This document shows, piece after piece, positions 48,436 through 57,805 of a stretch of 64,000 bases of DNA. The notes under the pieces are model-generated. The model ran no database searches, was not told the DNA's origin, and saw only the letters and a list, made by a program, of their open reading frames with translations. Position numbers and translations under genes: made by a program. Where the stretch lies: positions 1 to 64,000 of the forward strand of contig MBFK01000121.1 in the NCBI GenBank assembly GCA_001704765.1, written 5' to 3'. How positions within the stretch are numbered: the stretch's first letter is position 1; every line of letters starts with the position of its first letter. The stretch comes from Sinorhizobium shofinae. GTDB taxonomy: Bacteria > Pseudomonadota > Alphaproteobacteria > Rhizobiales > Rhizobiaceae.

Positions 48436-50055
48436 CTATTCCGCAGCCGCGGGCAGCGCCGCAGCATCGAGGATCGAGGCCTCGTCGCGAACACGACCGA
48501 GGATCGTCATTGTTACGTTGAAGGCCATGAGGAGCGCGCCGGCGAGGAACAGTGCGCCGCCAGCGGCACGCATGACATAATAGGGAAACATCGCTGCGAC
48601 CGATTCCGCGAAGGAATAGACGAGGAAGCCCTGGTCGTCATATTCGCGCCACATCAGACCCTGCTGGATGCCGGCAACCCACATGGTGGCTGCGTAGACG
48701 ACGATGCCGAGGGTGGCGAGCCAGAAGTGCCAGTTGACCATGCGCAGGCTGTAGAGCCGCTCGCGATTCCAGAGCTTCGGCACCAGGTAATAGACGGCAC
48801 CGAAGGTGATCAGGCCGTTCCAGCCGAGCGCGCCGGAATGCACGTGACCGATGGTCCAGTCGGTGTAGTGGCTGAGCGAATTGACGGCCTTGATCGACAT
48901 CATCGGCCCTTCGAAGGTCGCCATCCCGTAGAAGGCGACAGCCATGACCATCATGCGCACGACGGGGTCGGTGCGGATCTTGTCCCAGGCTCCCGACAGC
49001 GTCATCAGACCGTTGATCATGCCGCCCCAGGAAGGCATCCAGAGCATCACGGAAAAGACCATGCCGAGCGTCTGCGCCCAGTCGGGGAGCGCCGTGTAAT
49101 GGAGGTGATGGGGACCGGCCCAGATATACATGAAGATCAGCGACCAGAAGTGGATGATCGACAGCCGGTAGGAATAGACGGGACGGTTCACCTGCTTGGG
49201 GATGAAGTAGTACATCATCGCCAGGAAGCCGGCGGTCAGGAAGAAGCCGACGGCGTTGTGGCCGTACCACCATTGCGTCAGCGCGTCCTGCACGCCCGCG
49301 AAGGCCGAGTAGCTCTTGGATCCGAGAAATGAGACCGGCACCGTCAGATTATTGACAATGTGGAGCATCGCGATCGTGACGATGAAGGCGAGATAGAACC
49401 AGTTTGCCACGTAGATGTGCGGCTCTTTGCGCACGAGGATCGTGCCCAGGAAGACAATGAGATAGGCGACCCATACAATCGTCAGCCAGAGGTCGACATA
49501 CCATTCCGGTTCCGCATATTCGCGCCCCTGGGTGATCCCGAGCAGATAGCCAGTGGCGGCGAGCACGATGAAGAGCTGGTAGCCCCAGAAGACGAACCAG
49601 CCGAGATTACCGCCGAAGAGCCGGGCGCGGCTCGTGCGCTGCACGACATAGAACGAGGTCGCAATCAGGGCGTTGCCGCCGAACGCGAAGATAACGGCTG
49701 AGGTGTGCAGCGGCCGCACCCGCCCGAAGTTGAACCACGGCTCGATATTGAGGTCGGGAAAGGCGAGTTGCAGCGCCACGATGACGCCGACGAGAAAACC
49801 GACCACACCCCAGAAGACCGTGGCGATCACGCCGTACTTCACCACCTCGTCGAAATATTCCCGATGCTGTGGCGCGTGACCTGCCAAGGCGGGTCGAAAA
49901 TCGACCCGCCGCATGAGCACGATCGTGCCGCCGAACAGCACGAAGAACAGCACCCACATATGCGCTGCGAAAAGGCGGTCCTCAGCAAAGCCGGCCCCCA
50001 CCAGCGCCAGAAAGGCGCCGACACCGAGCAGGATCGTCTCGACTGTATATTTCAT
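48436..50055 (-). CDS. fixN: cbb3 oxidase catalytic subunit FixN/CcoN
   Basis: This 539-residue heme-copper oxidase core reduces oxygen at very low concentration and pumps protons. Twelve helices carry the heme and CuB His ligands ([34 protein letters not shown], the HH pair in [15 protein letters not shown] and [12 protein letters not shown]). The cross-linked Tyr expected in this type lies in the region of [17 protein letters not shown] 50055 matches the family start and leaves about 100 bases to the shared FixK box. Confidence 0.97.
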   Translation of the reverse strand: MKYTVETILLGVGAFLALVGAGFAEDRLFAAHMWVLFFVLFGGTIVLMRRVDFRPALAGHAPQHREYFDEVVKYGVIATVFWGVVGFLVGVIVALQLAFPDLNIEPWFNFGRVRPLHTSAVIFAFGGNALIATSFYVVQRTSRARLFGGNLGWFVFWGYQLFIVLAATGYLLGITQGREYAEPEWYVDLWLTIVWVAYLIVFLGTILVRKEPHIYVANWFYLAFIVTIAMLHIVNNLTVPVSFLGSKSYSAFAGVQDALTQWWYGHNAVGFFLTAGFLAMMYYFIPKQVNRPVYSYRLSIIHFWSLIFMYIWAGPHHLHYTALPDWAQTLGMVFSVMLWMPSWGGMINGLMTLSGAWDKIRTDPVVRMMVMAVAFYGMATFEGPMMSIKAVNSLSHYTDWTIGHVHSGALGWNGLITFGAVYYLVPKLWNRERLYSLRMVNWHFWLATLGIVVYAATMWVAGIQQGLMWREYDDQGFLVYSFAESVAAMFPYYVMRAAGGALFLAGALLMAFNVTMTILGRVRDEASILDAAALPAAAE

Positions 50056-50155
50056 GGTCGGGTCCCCAACTTTTCTCAATCTGCTGGCAATCGCGCGCAT
50101 CGTGGCGCGCCGGCCAACTCGGCTGGAGAATTGTCGGAATCATCCGTTGCCTGCC

Positions 50156-50169
50156 TTGATTCAGATCAA
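50156..50169. promoter_or_regulatory. FixK/FNR box shared by fixN and the hemerythrin gene
   Basis: ttgat-tcag-atcaa is a perfect box in the 163-base divergent gap. Its centre lies about 107 bases from the fixN start and 56 bases from the hemerythrin start, so an activator bound here could reach promoters in both directions at about -41.5. Confidence 0.9.
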
Positions 50170-50218
50170 GGTTAGGCACTGCGCGCTACCGCATCCTCCC
50201 ATTATGGAGGGCCGTGAC

Positions 50219-50773
50219 GTGAAGAGATGTTGGACGGGACCTGAGCGCATGATAGCGAGAAACAAGGGGCTCGCGCCTTCGCACGACGCGCAGTCTCCAA
50301 GGTCGGCAGAGGCGGCAGCCGAGCCGCTCGATTGGCTTGCGGAGGCTCACAAGGATCAATTGGCGCTCTGCGACAGCCTGGAGACTATCGCCGATTACCT
50401 TCCGGACGTCGACCGGGAGATCTGCAGCTATGCTGCAAGAATGCTCGGGCCCTTGCTCCGAGAGCTGCATGGCGGCGAGGAAGGCCTGGTCTTTGCCTGG
50501 ATCGAAAGGCGCCACGGCGACGATCCCGCCCTGACGGCAATGCTCGAACAGCTGAAATACGAGCATTGCGAGGACGAATGTTTCGCTGAAGAACTGTCTG
50601 AGATGCTGGCGCGGCTCGGAGCGGCGGACACAAGCGTCAATGCCGAAACCGCCGGTTACATGCTGCGCGGATTCTTCACGAATGTGCGCCGGCACATCAC
50701 CTTCGAACAGGAATGCCTGCGGGGCTTTCTGGCTCGGCACGGAGGCGAGCGGCCTGGAACCCTGCCGGCCTAG
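50219..50773 (+). CDS. Hemerythrin-like domain protein under a FixK box
   Basis: This 184-residue protein has the four-helix HHE pattern that binds a diiron site: EAHKDQLALCD, LHGGEEGLVFAWIE, KYEHCEDECFAEEL and VRRHITFEQECLRG provide the His and Glu residues in order. Such domains bind oxygen or NO or store iron. GTG 50219, seven bases after ggaggg, is favoured; ATG 50204 is an alternative. No signal peptide. Divergence from fixNOQP across a perfect FixK box suggests low-oxygen expression and a role beside the cbb3 oxidase. Confidence 0.85.
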   Translation: MKRCWTGPERMIARNKGLAPSHDAQSPRSAEAAAEPLDWLAEAHKDQLALCDSLETIADYLPDVDREICSYAARMLGPLLRELHGGEEGLVFAWIERRHGDDPALTAMLEQLKYEHCEDECFAEELSEMLARLGAADTSVNAETAGYMLRGFFTNVRRHITFEQECLRGFLARHGGERPGTLPA

Positions 50774-50807
50774 AACGACGCGCGTCCCCGCCGCATCATG
50801 GTTTCGG

Positions 50808-50924
50808 CTAGTGCATGTTTTCTTAAATCGGAGCTGATCTTAAGGATAAGAACATGCAGCAATTCAATGCGCTACAGCGACCTTTGTGCGTCTGATAGCA
50901 TCTGAAGAAACGCACGGCGCTGTG
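50808..50924. repeat. Dispersed intergenic element, copy 2
   Basis: This is the inverted counterpart of 14394-14497. It begins with gcatgttttcttaaatcgg-agctgat-cttaagg and ends with acctttgtgcgtctgat, then cgcacggcgctg. It fills the gap between the convergent hemerythrin and PAS genes and ends at the PAS stop codon, where its hairpin could end transcription. Confidence 0.75.
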
Positions 50925-50926
50925 GG

Positions 50927-51634
50927 TCAAGCGGCCACCGCCCTCCGCCTGTCGGCATGTTCCTGAATGACCAGGATAGCGCCGATGAGCTTGCCGGCAC
51001 ACGATCGGCAGGGTGTCATGCGACAGCGAACGACGACGGTGCGGCTATCGACGGTCTTGGCGAAGGTGTAATCGATTACCTCGCCGGCGAAGCAGCGGTC
51101 GAGATGGGCCCTGACGCGCTGTTCAAAGCGCTGAAGGCCGATGAACTCGACCACATGCCGGCCGATCAGGTCCATCGGCCGGCGTTCGAGATGGCTTGCA
51201 TGCGCGGAATTGGTGTAGAGGTACCGATAATCCGGCGTGATGACCGCGACGCGGTCGGGAAAACAGTCGAGGATCGCCTCGTTGAGCAATCCCTCGTCGG
51301 CGCGCCCTTTGGTCGGTTTCGGAGCCCGGTCAAGGTCGAGCCCGGCGAGATCAGCTGTCCCCGTCGCCGCAAGATAGCGATCGATCAGCGATTTAAGCAA
51401 TCGCGAGTGGCGCAGCACACAGGCGATGTCGTCCGCCTCGGCACGCAACAGGTCCACGACAAATTGGAACTGAATGCGGGCATCCTCGACGCTCGCGGCC
51501 TTCTCGTCATAGATTACCCTCAGAATTGGATCGAGTTCACGATCGAGAATGTCGATCAGATGTTCGTCTGCGACCTGCACTGCATACTGCAACTGCGAAT
51601 ACTTGAACCAAAACAGCTCAATCAATTCGTTCAA
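50927..51634 (-). CDS. PAS-domain protein without output domain
   Basis: This 235-residue soluble protein begins at TTG 51634 after gaggttttcaaa. Residues 1-95 are helical and charged. A PAS domain follows at about 115-225 (NEAILDCFPDRVAVITPDYR, YTNSAHASHL, VVVRCRMTPCRSCAGKLIGA, ILVIQEH). A CxxC pair sits on the last PAS strands. No kinase, cyclase or DNA-binding domain follows, so it may act through a partner. The dispersed repeat ends exactly at its stop. Confidence 0.82.
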   Translation of the reverse strand: MNELIELFWFKYSQLQYAVQVADEHLIDILDRELDPILRVIYDEKAASVEDARIQFQFVVDLLRAEADDIACVLRHSRLLKSLIDRYLAATGTADLAGLDLDRAPKPTKGRADEGLLNEAILDCFPDRVAVITPDYRYLYTNSAHASHLERRPMDLIGRHVVEFIGLQRFEQRVRAHLDRCFAGEVIDYTFAKTVDSRTVVVRCRMTPCRSCAGKLIGAILVIQEHADRRRAVAA

Positions 51635-51884
51635 TTTGAAAACCTCATTCCCGCGGCGAAGCCCGCGCCAATGCCATTCAAAAGCGAGTTAGTGCAGCTG
51701 AAAATTTCTAAGTTTTGACCGAACCCTGAAGCAACGCGAAACCGCGTTGCGCCTTCCACGCCCTAGCACAACGTAGAGTGTACACTCATCGCGGGGTCGT
51801 TCAACAGCAGAAGGGAGCGGCGATAGGCCGCAAACGTTTTCGACGCCGAATATTTGCGACATCATTCAAGATTCGAGGCGAACG

Positions 51885-52040
51885 ATGACTGGCGACGCGC
51901 CGAGTGAGTATGGCAGGCGGTATGGCGGGCAGTCCGAAGCACGCTTCCATTGGCCACTGGCAGGGGCAGCCTCCCCGGCCGCAGAACCTTGGATCGCGCC
52001 TTGGGCAAATCCATTTGATTGGCTTAGAAATATCGCTTGA
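51885..52040 (+). CDS. Possible 51-residue protein convergent with lpxXL
   Basis: A frame after gaggcgaacg encodes MTGDAPSEYGRRYGGQSEAR, then an Ala/Pro/Trp-rich end (AAEPWIAPWANPFDWLRNIA). Its last 17 bases overlap the end of lpxXL. Trp-rich composition with an NPFDWL motif looks more like a real small protein than noise, but I know no family. The rest of 51635-51884 shows nothing convincing. Confidence 0.4.
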   Translation: MTGDAPSEYGRRYGGQSEARFHWPLAGAASPAAEPWIAPWANPFDWLRNIA

Positions 52041-52962
52041 TATGCCAACGGTCGTGGTACCAGAGCCATTGGCCCGGATATTCGCGGACCCAGCTCTCGA
52101 CCTTATCGTTCAGCATCTGCGCCGTTGCGTTCACGTCGACGCTGCCATCGGCCCTGCGGGGAATTTCGACCGCCGGCTCGATTTCCAGGCGGAAGCGGCC
52201 GCCGGGGAGACGGATGCAACGGGCCGGATAAACCTCGCAATTGAATTGGCGGACCAGTTTCGCGAGCAGCGGATTGGTCTGGACATCCTGCCCGAAAAAC
52301 TTCGTCTTCAGCCCCTTGCGGAACTTCTGGTCGACCAGCACGCCAACGCCGCCGCCACGCTCGAGCTGGCGGGCAAGCGCGAAGGAAGAGCCCGCATGAG
52401 ACGGCACGAGATTGCCCATCCGCTCCTTGCGGAACTCGAAGACCTTCTCGGCCATGTAAGGATTGTTCGGCGGCCGGAAGAGGACAGTCACGTCCAGCCC
52501 GAATGCGGACCCCGCCACCGGCAGCATCTCGAAATTGCCGCTATGCGCCGTGAAGACGATGAAGGGCCGTGGATTGTCGCGCAGTTCCAGGAAGAGCGGA
52601 ATGCCCGAGACCTCCACCCTGCCCGGCTCCGCGCGGTATGGATCGAAGTCGAAGAGCCGGTCGAGGAAGACATACTCGGCGGCGAGCCGACCCATATTGC
52701 CCCAGCTTTCGAGCGCGATCTCCTGGATCTCGGCGTCGCTCTTTTCCGGATAGGCATTGCGCAGATTGGTGAGTGTCAGCTTGTGGCGGCGGGTCTTCGG
52801 ACCGATCCAGCGAGCGACACGATCCATGAAATTGATCGCGGTATCCGCCGGAAGGAGCTTCAGGACATTGAGCAGAAGGAACACGAACTGCGCGATCAGC
52901 CATTGCCGGAAGCGATCGGCAGCGAGCACCAGCCGTGTGATCAGCATTCGCACTGGGATCAA
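52024..52962 (-). CDS. lpxXL: Lipid A very-long-chain acyltransferase LpxXL
   Basis: This 312-residue LpxL/HtrB-like inner-membrane enzyme has an N-terminal helix near 20-40, the catalytic His in FTAHSGNFEMLPVAG (about residue 138), FRPPNNPYMAEKV and VGVLVDQKFRKGLKTKFFG. It probably moves the 27-hydroxyoctacosanoyl chain from AcpXL to lipid A, as the terminal gene of the acpXL cluster. Its start overlaps the adh stop as ATGA. Confidence 0.92.
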   Translation of the reverse strand: MIPVRMLITRLVLAADRFRQWLIAQFVFLLLNVLKLLPADTAINFMDRVARWIGPKTRRHKLTLTNLRNAYPEKSDAEIQEIALESWGNMGRLAAEYVFLDRLFDFDPYRAEPGRVEVSGIPLFLELRDNPRPFIVFTAHSGNFEMLPVAGSAFGLDVTVLFRPPNNPYMAEKVFEFRKERMGNLVPSHAGSSFALARQLERGGGVGVLVDQKFRKGLKTKFFGQDVQTNPLLAKLVRQFNCEVYPARCIRLPGGRFRLEIEPAVEIPRRADGSVDVNATAQMLNDKVESWVREYPGQWLWYHDRWHIKRYF

Positions 52963-53987
52963 TCCATCCGCAGAATGATCTTGCCGAAGATCTGGCGCGA
53001 CTCCATCCGCTCGAGCGCGCGATCGATGTCGGCGAGGCCGACCTCCGTATCGATCACTGGATGAACGAGGCCGCGCGCCATCTTCTGCATGGCGTTCGCC
53101 ATGTTCTCCATGCGGCAGCCGAACGAGCCGAGCAGCTTCAACTGCTGCTGGAAGAGCATCATCAGGTTCACGTCGGTCGAGACGCCGGAGGTCGAGCCGC
53201 AGGTGACGAGCCGGCCGCCCCGTTTCATCGACAGCATCGAGCCCGCCCAGGTGTCCTTGCCGACATGCTCGAAGACGACGTCGACGCCCTTCTTCTTTGT
53301 GAGCTTGCGCACCACGCCCTCGAAGCGATCGGTGCGGTAGTTGATCACGTGATCGGCGCCGAGCGCCCTTGCCTTCTCGATCTTGTCGTCAGAGCCGACC
53401 GTGGTGATGACGGTGCAGCCGATCTTCTTGGCGAGCTGGATCGCCGCCGAGCCGATGCCGGAGCCGCCGGCGTGGACGAGGATCGTTTCACCCGGCTCGA
53501 GCTTGGCGTTGTCGAACAGCATATGCTCGACGGTACCGAAGGTGACCGGAGCGAGCGCCGCGCCAACCGCGTCGACACCGGGCGGCGCCGGAATCAGCAG
53601 GCGCGCCGGTAGATTGATCTTCTCCTGGGCAAAACCGTCGAGGTGGAAGCCGTGCACGCCGCCGACATGTTCGCAGAGATTATCGCGCCCTTCCTTGCAG
53701 GGACGGCAGAGGCCGCAGGTGCGCGCGCCATAGATCGAAACGAGCTGGCCCGGCAGAACGCTCGCGACACCTGGGCCGATGCTCTCGACCACGCCGGACG
53801 CTTCCGCGCCGATGACCAGCGGCATCTTGCGCTTGGCGAAGGCCATGCCGCGCCAGCCCCAGACGTCGATATGGTTAAGCGCGACCGCCTTGACCCGGAG
53901 CGTCACCTCGCCGGGACCGGGCGCCTCCGGCTCTGGCAGGTCGGTGATTTCGAGCTTGCGGTCATCGAGCAGTTGCAGGGCGCGCAT
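52959..53987 (-). CDS. Zinc-type alcohol dehydrogenase-like protein of the VLCFA cluster
   Basis: This 342-residue medium-chain dehydrogenase/reductase has the structural-zinc Cys set (GARTCGLCRPCKEGRDNLCE) and the NADPH-binding LVHAGGSGIGSAAIQLA. Its place between fabF1XL and lpxXL is conserved in rhizobia, where it is often called adh2XL. It probably takes part in making or reducing the long chain, possibly as an enoyl reductase, but this is not settled. Confidence 0.88.
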   Translation of the reverse strand: MRALQLLDDRKLEITDLPEPEAPGPGEVTLRVKAVALNHIDVWGWRGMAFAKRKMPLVIGAEASGVVESIGPGVASVLPGQLVSIYGARTCGLCRPCKEGRDNLCEHVGGVHGFHLDGFAQEKINLPARLLIPAPPGVDAVGAALAPVTFGTVEHMLFDNAKLEPGETILVHAGGSGIGSAAIQLAKKIGCTVITTVGSDDKIEKARALGADHVINYRTDRFEGVVRKLTKKKGVDVVFEHVGKDTWAGSMLSMKRGGRLVTCGSTSGVSTDVNLMMLFQQQLKLLGSFGCRMENMANAMQKMARGLVHPVIDTEVGLADIDRALERMESRQIFGKIILRMD

Positions 53988-54030
53988 GGTCTTTCCTTTG
54001 CGGAAGGCAGGTATTCAATCGTCGAGCGAC

Positions 54031-55314
54031 TTAGGCCGGCTCGTCGGTCATGACAAGGCTGGCGTTCTGGCCGCCGAAACCGAACGAATTCGACAGGACG
54101 GCAGTGACCTGCTGGCTGCGCTTCGCGTTCGGCACGACGTCGAGAACGATCGCCGGATCCGGGTTCTGGTAGTTGATGGTTGGCGGCAGCGTGCCGGTGA
54201 GCATCGTCTGGATCGAGAAAACCGCCTCGACCGCACCGGCGGCGGTCAGCGTGTGACCGATCATCGACTTGTTGGACGAAACCGGGATCGACGGCAGCCG
54301 CTCACCGAAGACGGCCGACATCGACAGATACTCCATCTTATCGTTCTCCGGCGTCGAGGTGCCGTGGGCATTAATGTAGCCAATGCCTGTTTCATCGATG
54401 CCGGCGTCTGCGAGCGCCGCGCGAATCGTCGCGATCGCCGGCCCGCCATCGGGCGAGGAACGCGTGCGGTGGAAGAGATCGGCCTTTTCACCGCAGCCCT
54501 TGAGAATGCCGTAGACGCGTGCGCCGCGGGCGATTGCCGCTTCGAGCGATTCGAGAACCAGGGTGGCCGCGCCTTCGGCGATCACGAAGCCGTCGCGATC
54601 CTTGGTAAAGGGCTTCGACGCCTTTTCCGGCGGATCGTTCTGGGTCGACAGCGCTGAAAGCAGCGAGAAGCGGATCAGCGCCTCGGCGCTGACGGAGCCG
54701 TCGGTCGCAACCGTCAGCGCCCGATCGGTGCGGCCTTGACGGATCGCCTCGACACCGAGCTGGATGGCAGTGGCGCCCGAAGCGCAAGCCGTCGACAGCG
54801 TGACCGGCAAGCCGCGCGTCCCGAAACGATCGGCAAGCCTCTCGGAAATCGAACCGAACAGCACCGCCTCGTGGAAGATAGGATCGGCCTTCTGGCGCAT
54901 GGCGGCGAGGAACCTATTATAGGCATCGCCCGGCCGCTCCGAGGCCGGCGCCCGGTCCGCGAGCTCGAAGCGCGCGCTCCACTCCGGTTCGATCGGCGGC
55001 GCAGCCAGGAAGAGCGGGCCGTTGAAATCGCCGGAAAGACCTGCCTGCGCGAGCGCTTCCAGAGTCGTCTCGCGTGCCATCGCATAGGAGCGTTCGACGG
55101 CGTTTTCGGCCGGAAGTTCGATGAAATCGACCGTGCCGCTGATGCGCGTCGAGAGGCCTTCGGTCGGGAAGCGGGTGATCTTGTGAATGCCGGAAACGCC
55201 GCCGCTGAGCGCCGCCCAATTGTCCTCCAGCCCCTGTCCGAGCGAAGTGATGACGCCCATGCCGGTAACGGCGACGATCGGGCGGCCGAGGTGATCCGTA
55301 TAAGCCTTGCTCAT
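54031..55314 (-). CDS. fabF1XL: Beta-ketoacyl-ACP synthase FabF1XL, active ketosynthase
   Basis: This 427-residue KAS II-type enzyme has the complete triad: Cys177 in TLSTACASGATAIQ, His317 in INAHGTSTPENDKME and His354 in MIGHTLTAAGAVEAVFS, plus NSFGFGGQNASLV at the end. It extends fatty acyl chains on AcpXL toward C26-C28. It is next to a second, degenerate ketosynthase gene (12 bases apart), with which it probably pairs. Confidence 0.93.
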   Translation of the reverse strand: MSKAYTDHLGRPIVAVTGMGVITSLGQGLEDNWAALSGGVSGIHKITRFPTEGLSTRISGTVDFIELPAENAVERSYAMARETTLEALAQAGLSGDFNGPLFLAAPPIEPEWSARFELADRAPASERPGDAYNRFLAAMRQKADPIFHEAVLFGSISERLADRFGTRGLPVTLSTACASGATAIQLGVEAIRQGRTDRALTVATDGSVSAEALIRFSLLSALSTQNDPPEKASKPFTKDRDGFVIAEGAATLVLESLEAAIARGARVYGILKGCGEKADLFHRTRSSPDGGPAIATIRAALADAGIDETGIGYINAHGTSTPENDKMEYLSMSAVFGERLPSIPVSSNKSMIGHTLTAAGAVEAVFSIQTMLTGTLPPTINYQNPDPAIVLDVVPNAKRSQQVTAVLSNSFGFGGQNASLVMTDEPA

Positions 55315-55326
55315 GCTTGAGCCCCC

Positions 55327-56526
55327 TTATTCCGCGGAAAGCACGGCGACGCCTTCGCCGCGGGCATGACCGATGGTTGTGACGATCGCCGTCTTGGCCG
55401 GCGCCGTCATCGGCGCTTCGGCGGGATCGAAGGGCGGCACCTTGGCCGCATGCCCGAGCGAAAGCGCGGCAAAGGCCATGCCGACCGGGAACTGCGCCTC
55501 GATGCCGTGGCCGACGAGGCCGCCATAGGCGCGGACCGGCCGTCCGGCAAGCTCCGACTCGAGGAAGGCCTTCTCGCGCCGCGCCAGGTCATGGAAGCCG
55601 CTGGTGCCGGAAAAGACCACGGTCGACTGCGGCTCGAGCGCTGCGCCCGGCCGTGCAAGATCTCTGAGCCGTGCTTCGAGCCGGCCGTCCTCGCGGCTGC
55701 CCCGATCGCCTTCGATCGCATCGATCGTGGCATAGATGCGGGCGCCTCGGGCTTCGGCGTACTCGCGCGACTCAAGAACGAGGAAGGCGCCGACGGACCC
55801 CAGGATCATGCCGCCGCCGTTCTCGGGCTTGCGCGACCAGATCGGGTGCCATTCACCGAGGGCGTGCCCCTGGATGGCTTCGATCAACAGGATGATGTCG
55901 AGACGTTCGGCCGAAAAGGCGCCGCCGACGAGCGTGTGCGTCGACTGCCCGGCCTTGATGCGGGCAAACGCGGTTTCGATCGCCGAAATACCCGCAGCTT
56001 CCTCGCCCATGAAGGTGCGCGACGAGCCTGTCACCTTGTGGACGATCGAGATATTACCGGCGAGAAGATTGGAGAGTTGGGCCAGAAAGAGCGTCGGGCG
56101 GAGTTCCGTCGTCAGCTTCTCGTTCAGAAGCTGTTCGCGATCGTTGCGCTTCAGGGCTTCGTCGACGATCAGCGAGTCGACATTGATATCGCGCTCGCCA
56201 CCGCCGGCTGCGACAATCATGTCCATGCTCCCGCAGGCTTCGAGATTGTCCTTGAGCCCCGCATCATCCAGCGCAAGGCCGGCTGCGAAGACGCCGAGAC
56301 GCTGCCAATTCTCCATCTGCCGCTGATCGCCGCGCTTGGCGATCTGCTGCGACCAATCGATCTCCGGCAGAGGATGGACCGGATAGGGCGCGAAGCGCTC
56401 CGTCTCGACCCGAGCCTTCGGCGGTTCGACGGCATTCAATAGGGCCACATGCGGCTCAGCACCGACGCCCTGGCTCGTCACAATGCCGACGCCGGTTATC
56501 ACAACGTCGTTTGCGGATTTGGTCAT
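55327..56526 (-). CDS. fabF2XL: Ketosynthase homologue FabF2XL lacking the catalytic Cys
   Basis: This 399-residue protein aligns with FabF1XL, but where FabF1XL has STACASG it reads TGSSRTF, placing Ser169 at the Cys position. The HGTSTPEND block is replaced by SGTSGFHDLAR, losing the first His. Only the second His region (LVGHGIEAQFPVG) remains. It cannot condense chains in the usual way. As a tight neighbour of an intact KAS it looks like a chain-length-factor subunit. The gene starts two bases before fabZXL's end region. Confidence 0.9.
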   Translation of the reverse strand: MTKSANDVVITGVGIVTSQGVGAEPHVALLNAVEPPKARVETERFAPYPVHPLPEIDWSQQIAKRGDQRQMENWQRLGVFAAGLALDDAGLKDNLEACGSMDMIVAAGGGERDINVDSLIVDEALKRNDREQLLNEKLTTELRPTLFLAQLSNLLAGNISIVHKVTGSSRTFMGEEAAGISAIETAFARIKAGQSTHTLVGGAFSAERLDIILLIEAIQGHALGEWHPIWSRKPENGGGMILGSVGAFLVLESREYAEARGARIYATIDAIEGDRGSREDGRLEARLRDLARPGAALEPQSTVVFSGTSGFHDLARREKAFLESELAGRPVRAYGGLVGHGIEAQFPVGMAFAALSLGHAAKVPPFDPAEAPMTAPAKTAIVTTIGHARGEGVAVLSAE

Positions 56527-56527
56527 C

Positions 56528-57004
56528 TTACTTCTCCGAAGCGGCCGTCGCGGCCATCAATCCCACTTCCTCGGCGCGCTTGCGGACGATCTCGCCAAGC
56601 GGCACCTGATCGAATGGCATCGTCCTCAGCTTGAGCTGGGCGTCGCAGATCTTCTTGCCGCCCGAGGCGATCTTGGTCTTGGTAACTGCGAAACCCGACC
56701 CCTCGTGCTCCAGAAATGCTTCGATTTCGAGCTCGGCGGCAGGCTCGACGAAACTGCGCATCTTGGCGCCGTCGACCGACATCAGGAAGGGCATCGCCAC
56801 GAATTTGGTTGCGGCAAGCACGAGAAAGCCGGAGGCCTGCGCCATCGTTTCGATCAGCAGCACGCCGGGGACCAGCGGATAGCCGGGAAAGTGCCCCTCG
56901 AATACCGGGCTCTTCTCCGGCACGATCGACCGCGCCGTCAGCCGGCCCGCCGCGAGATCGACGGTTTCGATCCGGTCGATCATCTGGAAATATTCAAGGA
57001 GCAT
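56528..57004 (-). CDS. fabZXL: 3-hydroxyacyl-ACP dehydratase FabZXL
   Basis: This 158-residue hotdog dehydratase has the FabZ active-site His in PVFEGHFPGYPLVPGVLLIE (about residue 38) and the following MAQASGFLVL helix with its acidic partner Glu52. It removes water during elongation of the AcpXL-bound chain. One base separates its stop from the fabF2XL start, indicating tight coupling. Confidence 0.92.
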   Translation of the reverse strand: MLLEYFQMIDRIETVDLAAGRLTARSIVPEKSPVFEGHFPGYPLVPGVLLIETMAQASGFLVLAATKFVAMPFLMSVDGAKMRSFVEPAAELEIEAFLEHEGSGFAVTKTKIASGGKKICDAQLKLRTMPFDQVPLGEIVRKRAEEVGLMAATAASEK

Positions 57005-57119
57005 GAGGGCTCATCCCGTTCGTTTCGGGCTCAAGTAAAAATGCCGATGCCGCCTGTCAAGCGAAGGACGCTGCAGGCGGCATCGGGAAACGGATCGAAC
57101 CGTGTCAGCGGAGCGTCAA

Positions 57120-57398
57120 TCAGGCCTTGGCCGCCCGAAGCTCGTCGATCTTGGCGCAGAGGTTCTTCAGCACGAAGTATTCCTCAGTCGACACCTTGCC
57201 TTCGTTGACTTCCTGGGTCCACTGCTCGAGCGGAATCTTGATGCCGAATTCCTTGTCGATCGCAAAGACGATGTCGAGGAAGTCCAGGCTGTCGATGCCG
57301 AGATCATCGATCGTGTGGCTTTCCGGCTTGATCGTTTCGCGATCGATCTCGCTCGTTTCCGCAATGATGTCTGCAACCTTGTCGAATGTAGCTGTCAC
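57120..57398 (-). CDS. acpXL: Acyl carrier protein AcpXL for very-long-chain fatty acids
   Basis: This 92-residue acyl carrier protein has the phosphopantetheine Ser37 in [20 protein letters not shown]. It is specialised for the 27-hydroxyoctacosanoic acid of lipid A, as judged by sequence and cluster. GTG 57398 follows agaggtaagcgc and gives the family length; the frame to 57461 is not coding-like. First gene of its operon. Confidence 0.95.
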   Translation of the reverse strand: MTATFDKVADIIAETSEIDRETIKPESHTIDDLGIDSLDFLDIVFAIDKEFGIKIPLEQWTQEVNEGKVSTEEYFVLKNLCAKIDELRAAKA

Positions 57399-57805
57399 GC
57401 GCTTACCTCTTGAAAATCGAGTCTTGGCGAACCCTATAGAAAAATGCACCGCAAAAGCCAATGCCTCCCGGACTTTTGCGACCCAGATTTGAAAAACGGT
57501 GTTGCCAAACGGCGACCGAGTGCGGCGCGAGCACAGATATGCGCCGAAAACGGCCGGCCTCCGCGCTCTTCAAAGCCGATGACGGCAACATCGATGCTCA
57601 CAATCCCTCGGCTCGTTGTCGCGCTTGCGCGAGCCGGTGCGCGGCTTTTGATCTTGATCAAATGATCGCCGGCCGAAGCCGGTAAATTGACATTCGTTAA
57701 TTCCGCCTGAGACATAGTTTCGCGCTTTGCGGATTAGCGCACGTCAATGCTTGATTTGACCGAGACGTTCCCCTTTGCTCGTGACAAACGGCGAGGCAGT
57801 AAGAA
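57399..57805. other. Divergent control region between acpXL and fnrN
   Basis: About 400 bases without a supported gene between divergent acpXL and fnrN. It contains the FNR box at 57648-57661 nearer to fnrN. Short open frames here are Arg/Ala-rich and rejected. Confidence 0.5.
57648..57661 (+). promoter_or_regulatory. FixK/FNR box upstream of fnrN
   Basis: ttgat-cttg-atcaa is a perfect box about 150 bases upstream of the fnrN start. Rhizobial fnrN genes are known to regulate themselves through such boxes. Confidence 0.85.

Noticed and set aside
57721..57760. Second FNR box in front of fnrN (ttgatttgac...)
   Set aside because: Only one half site matches TTGAT; the other half does not resemble ATCAA.
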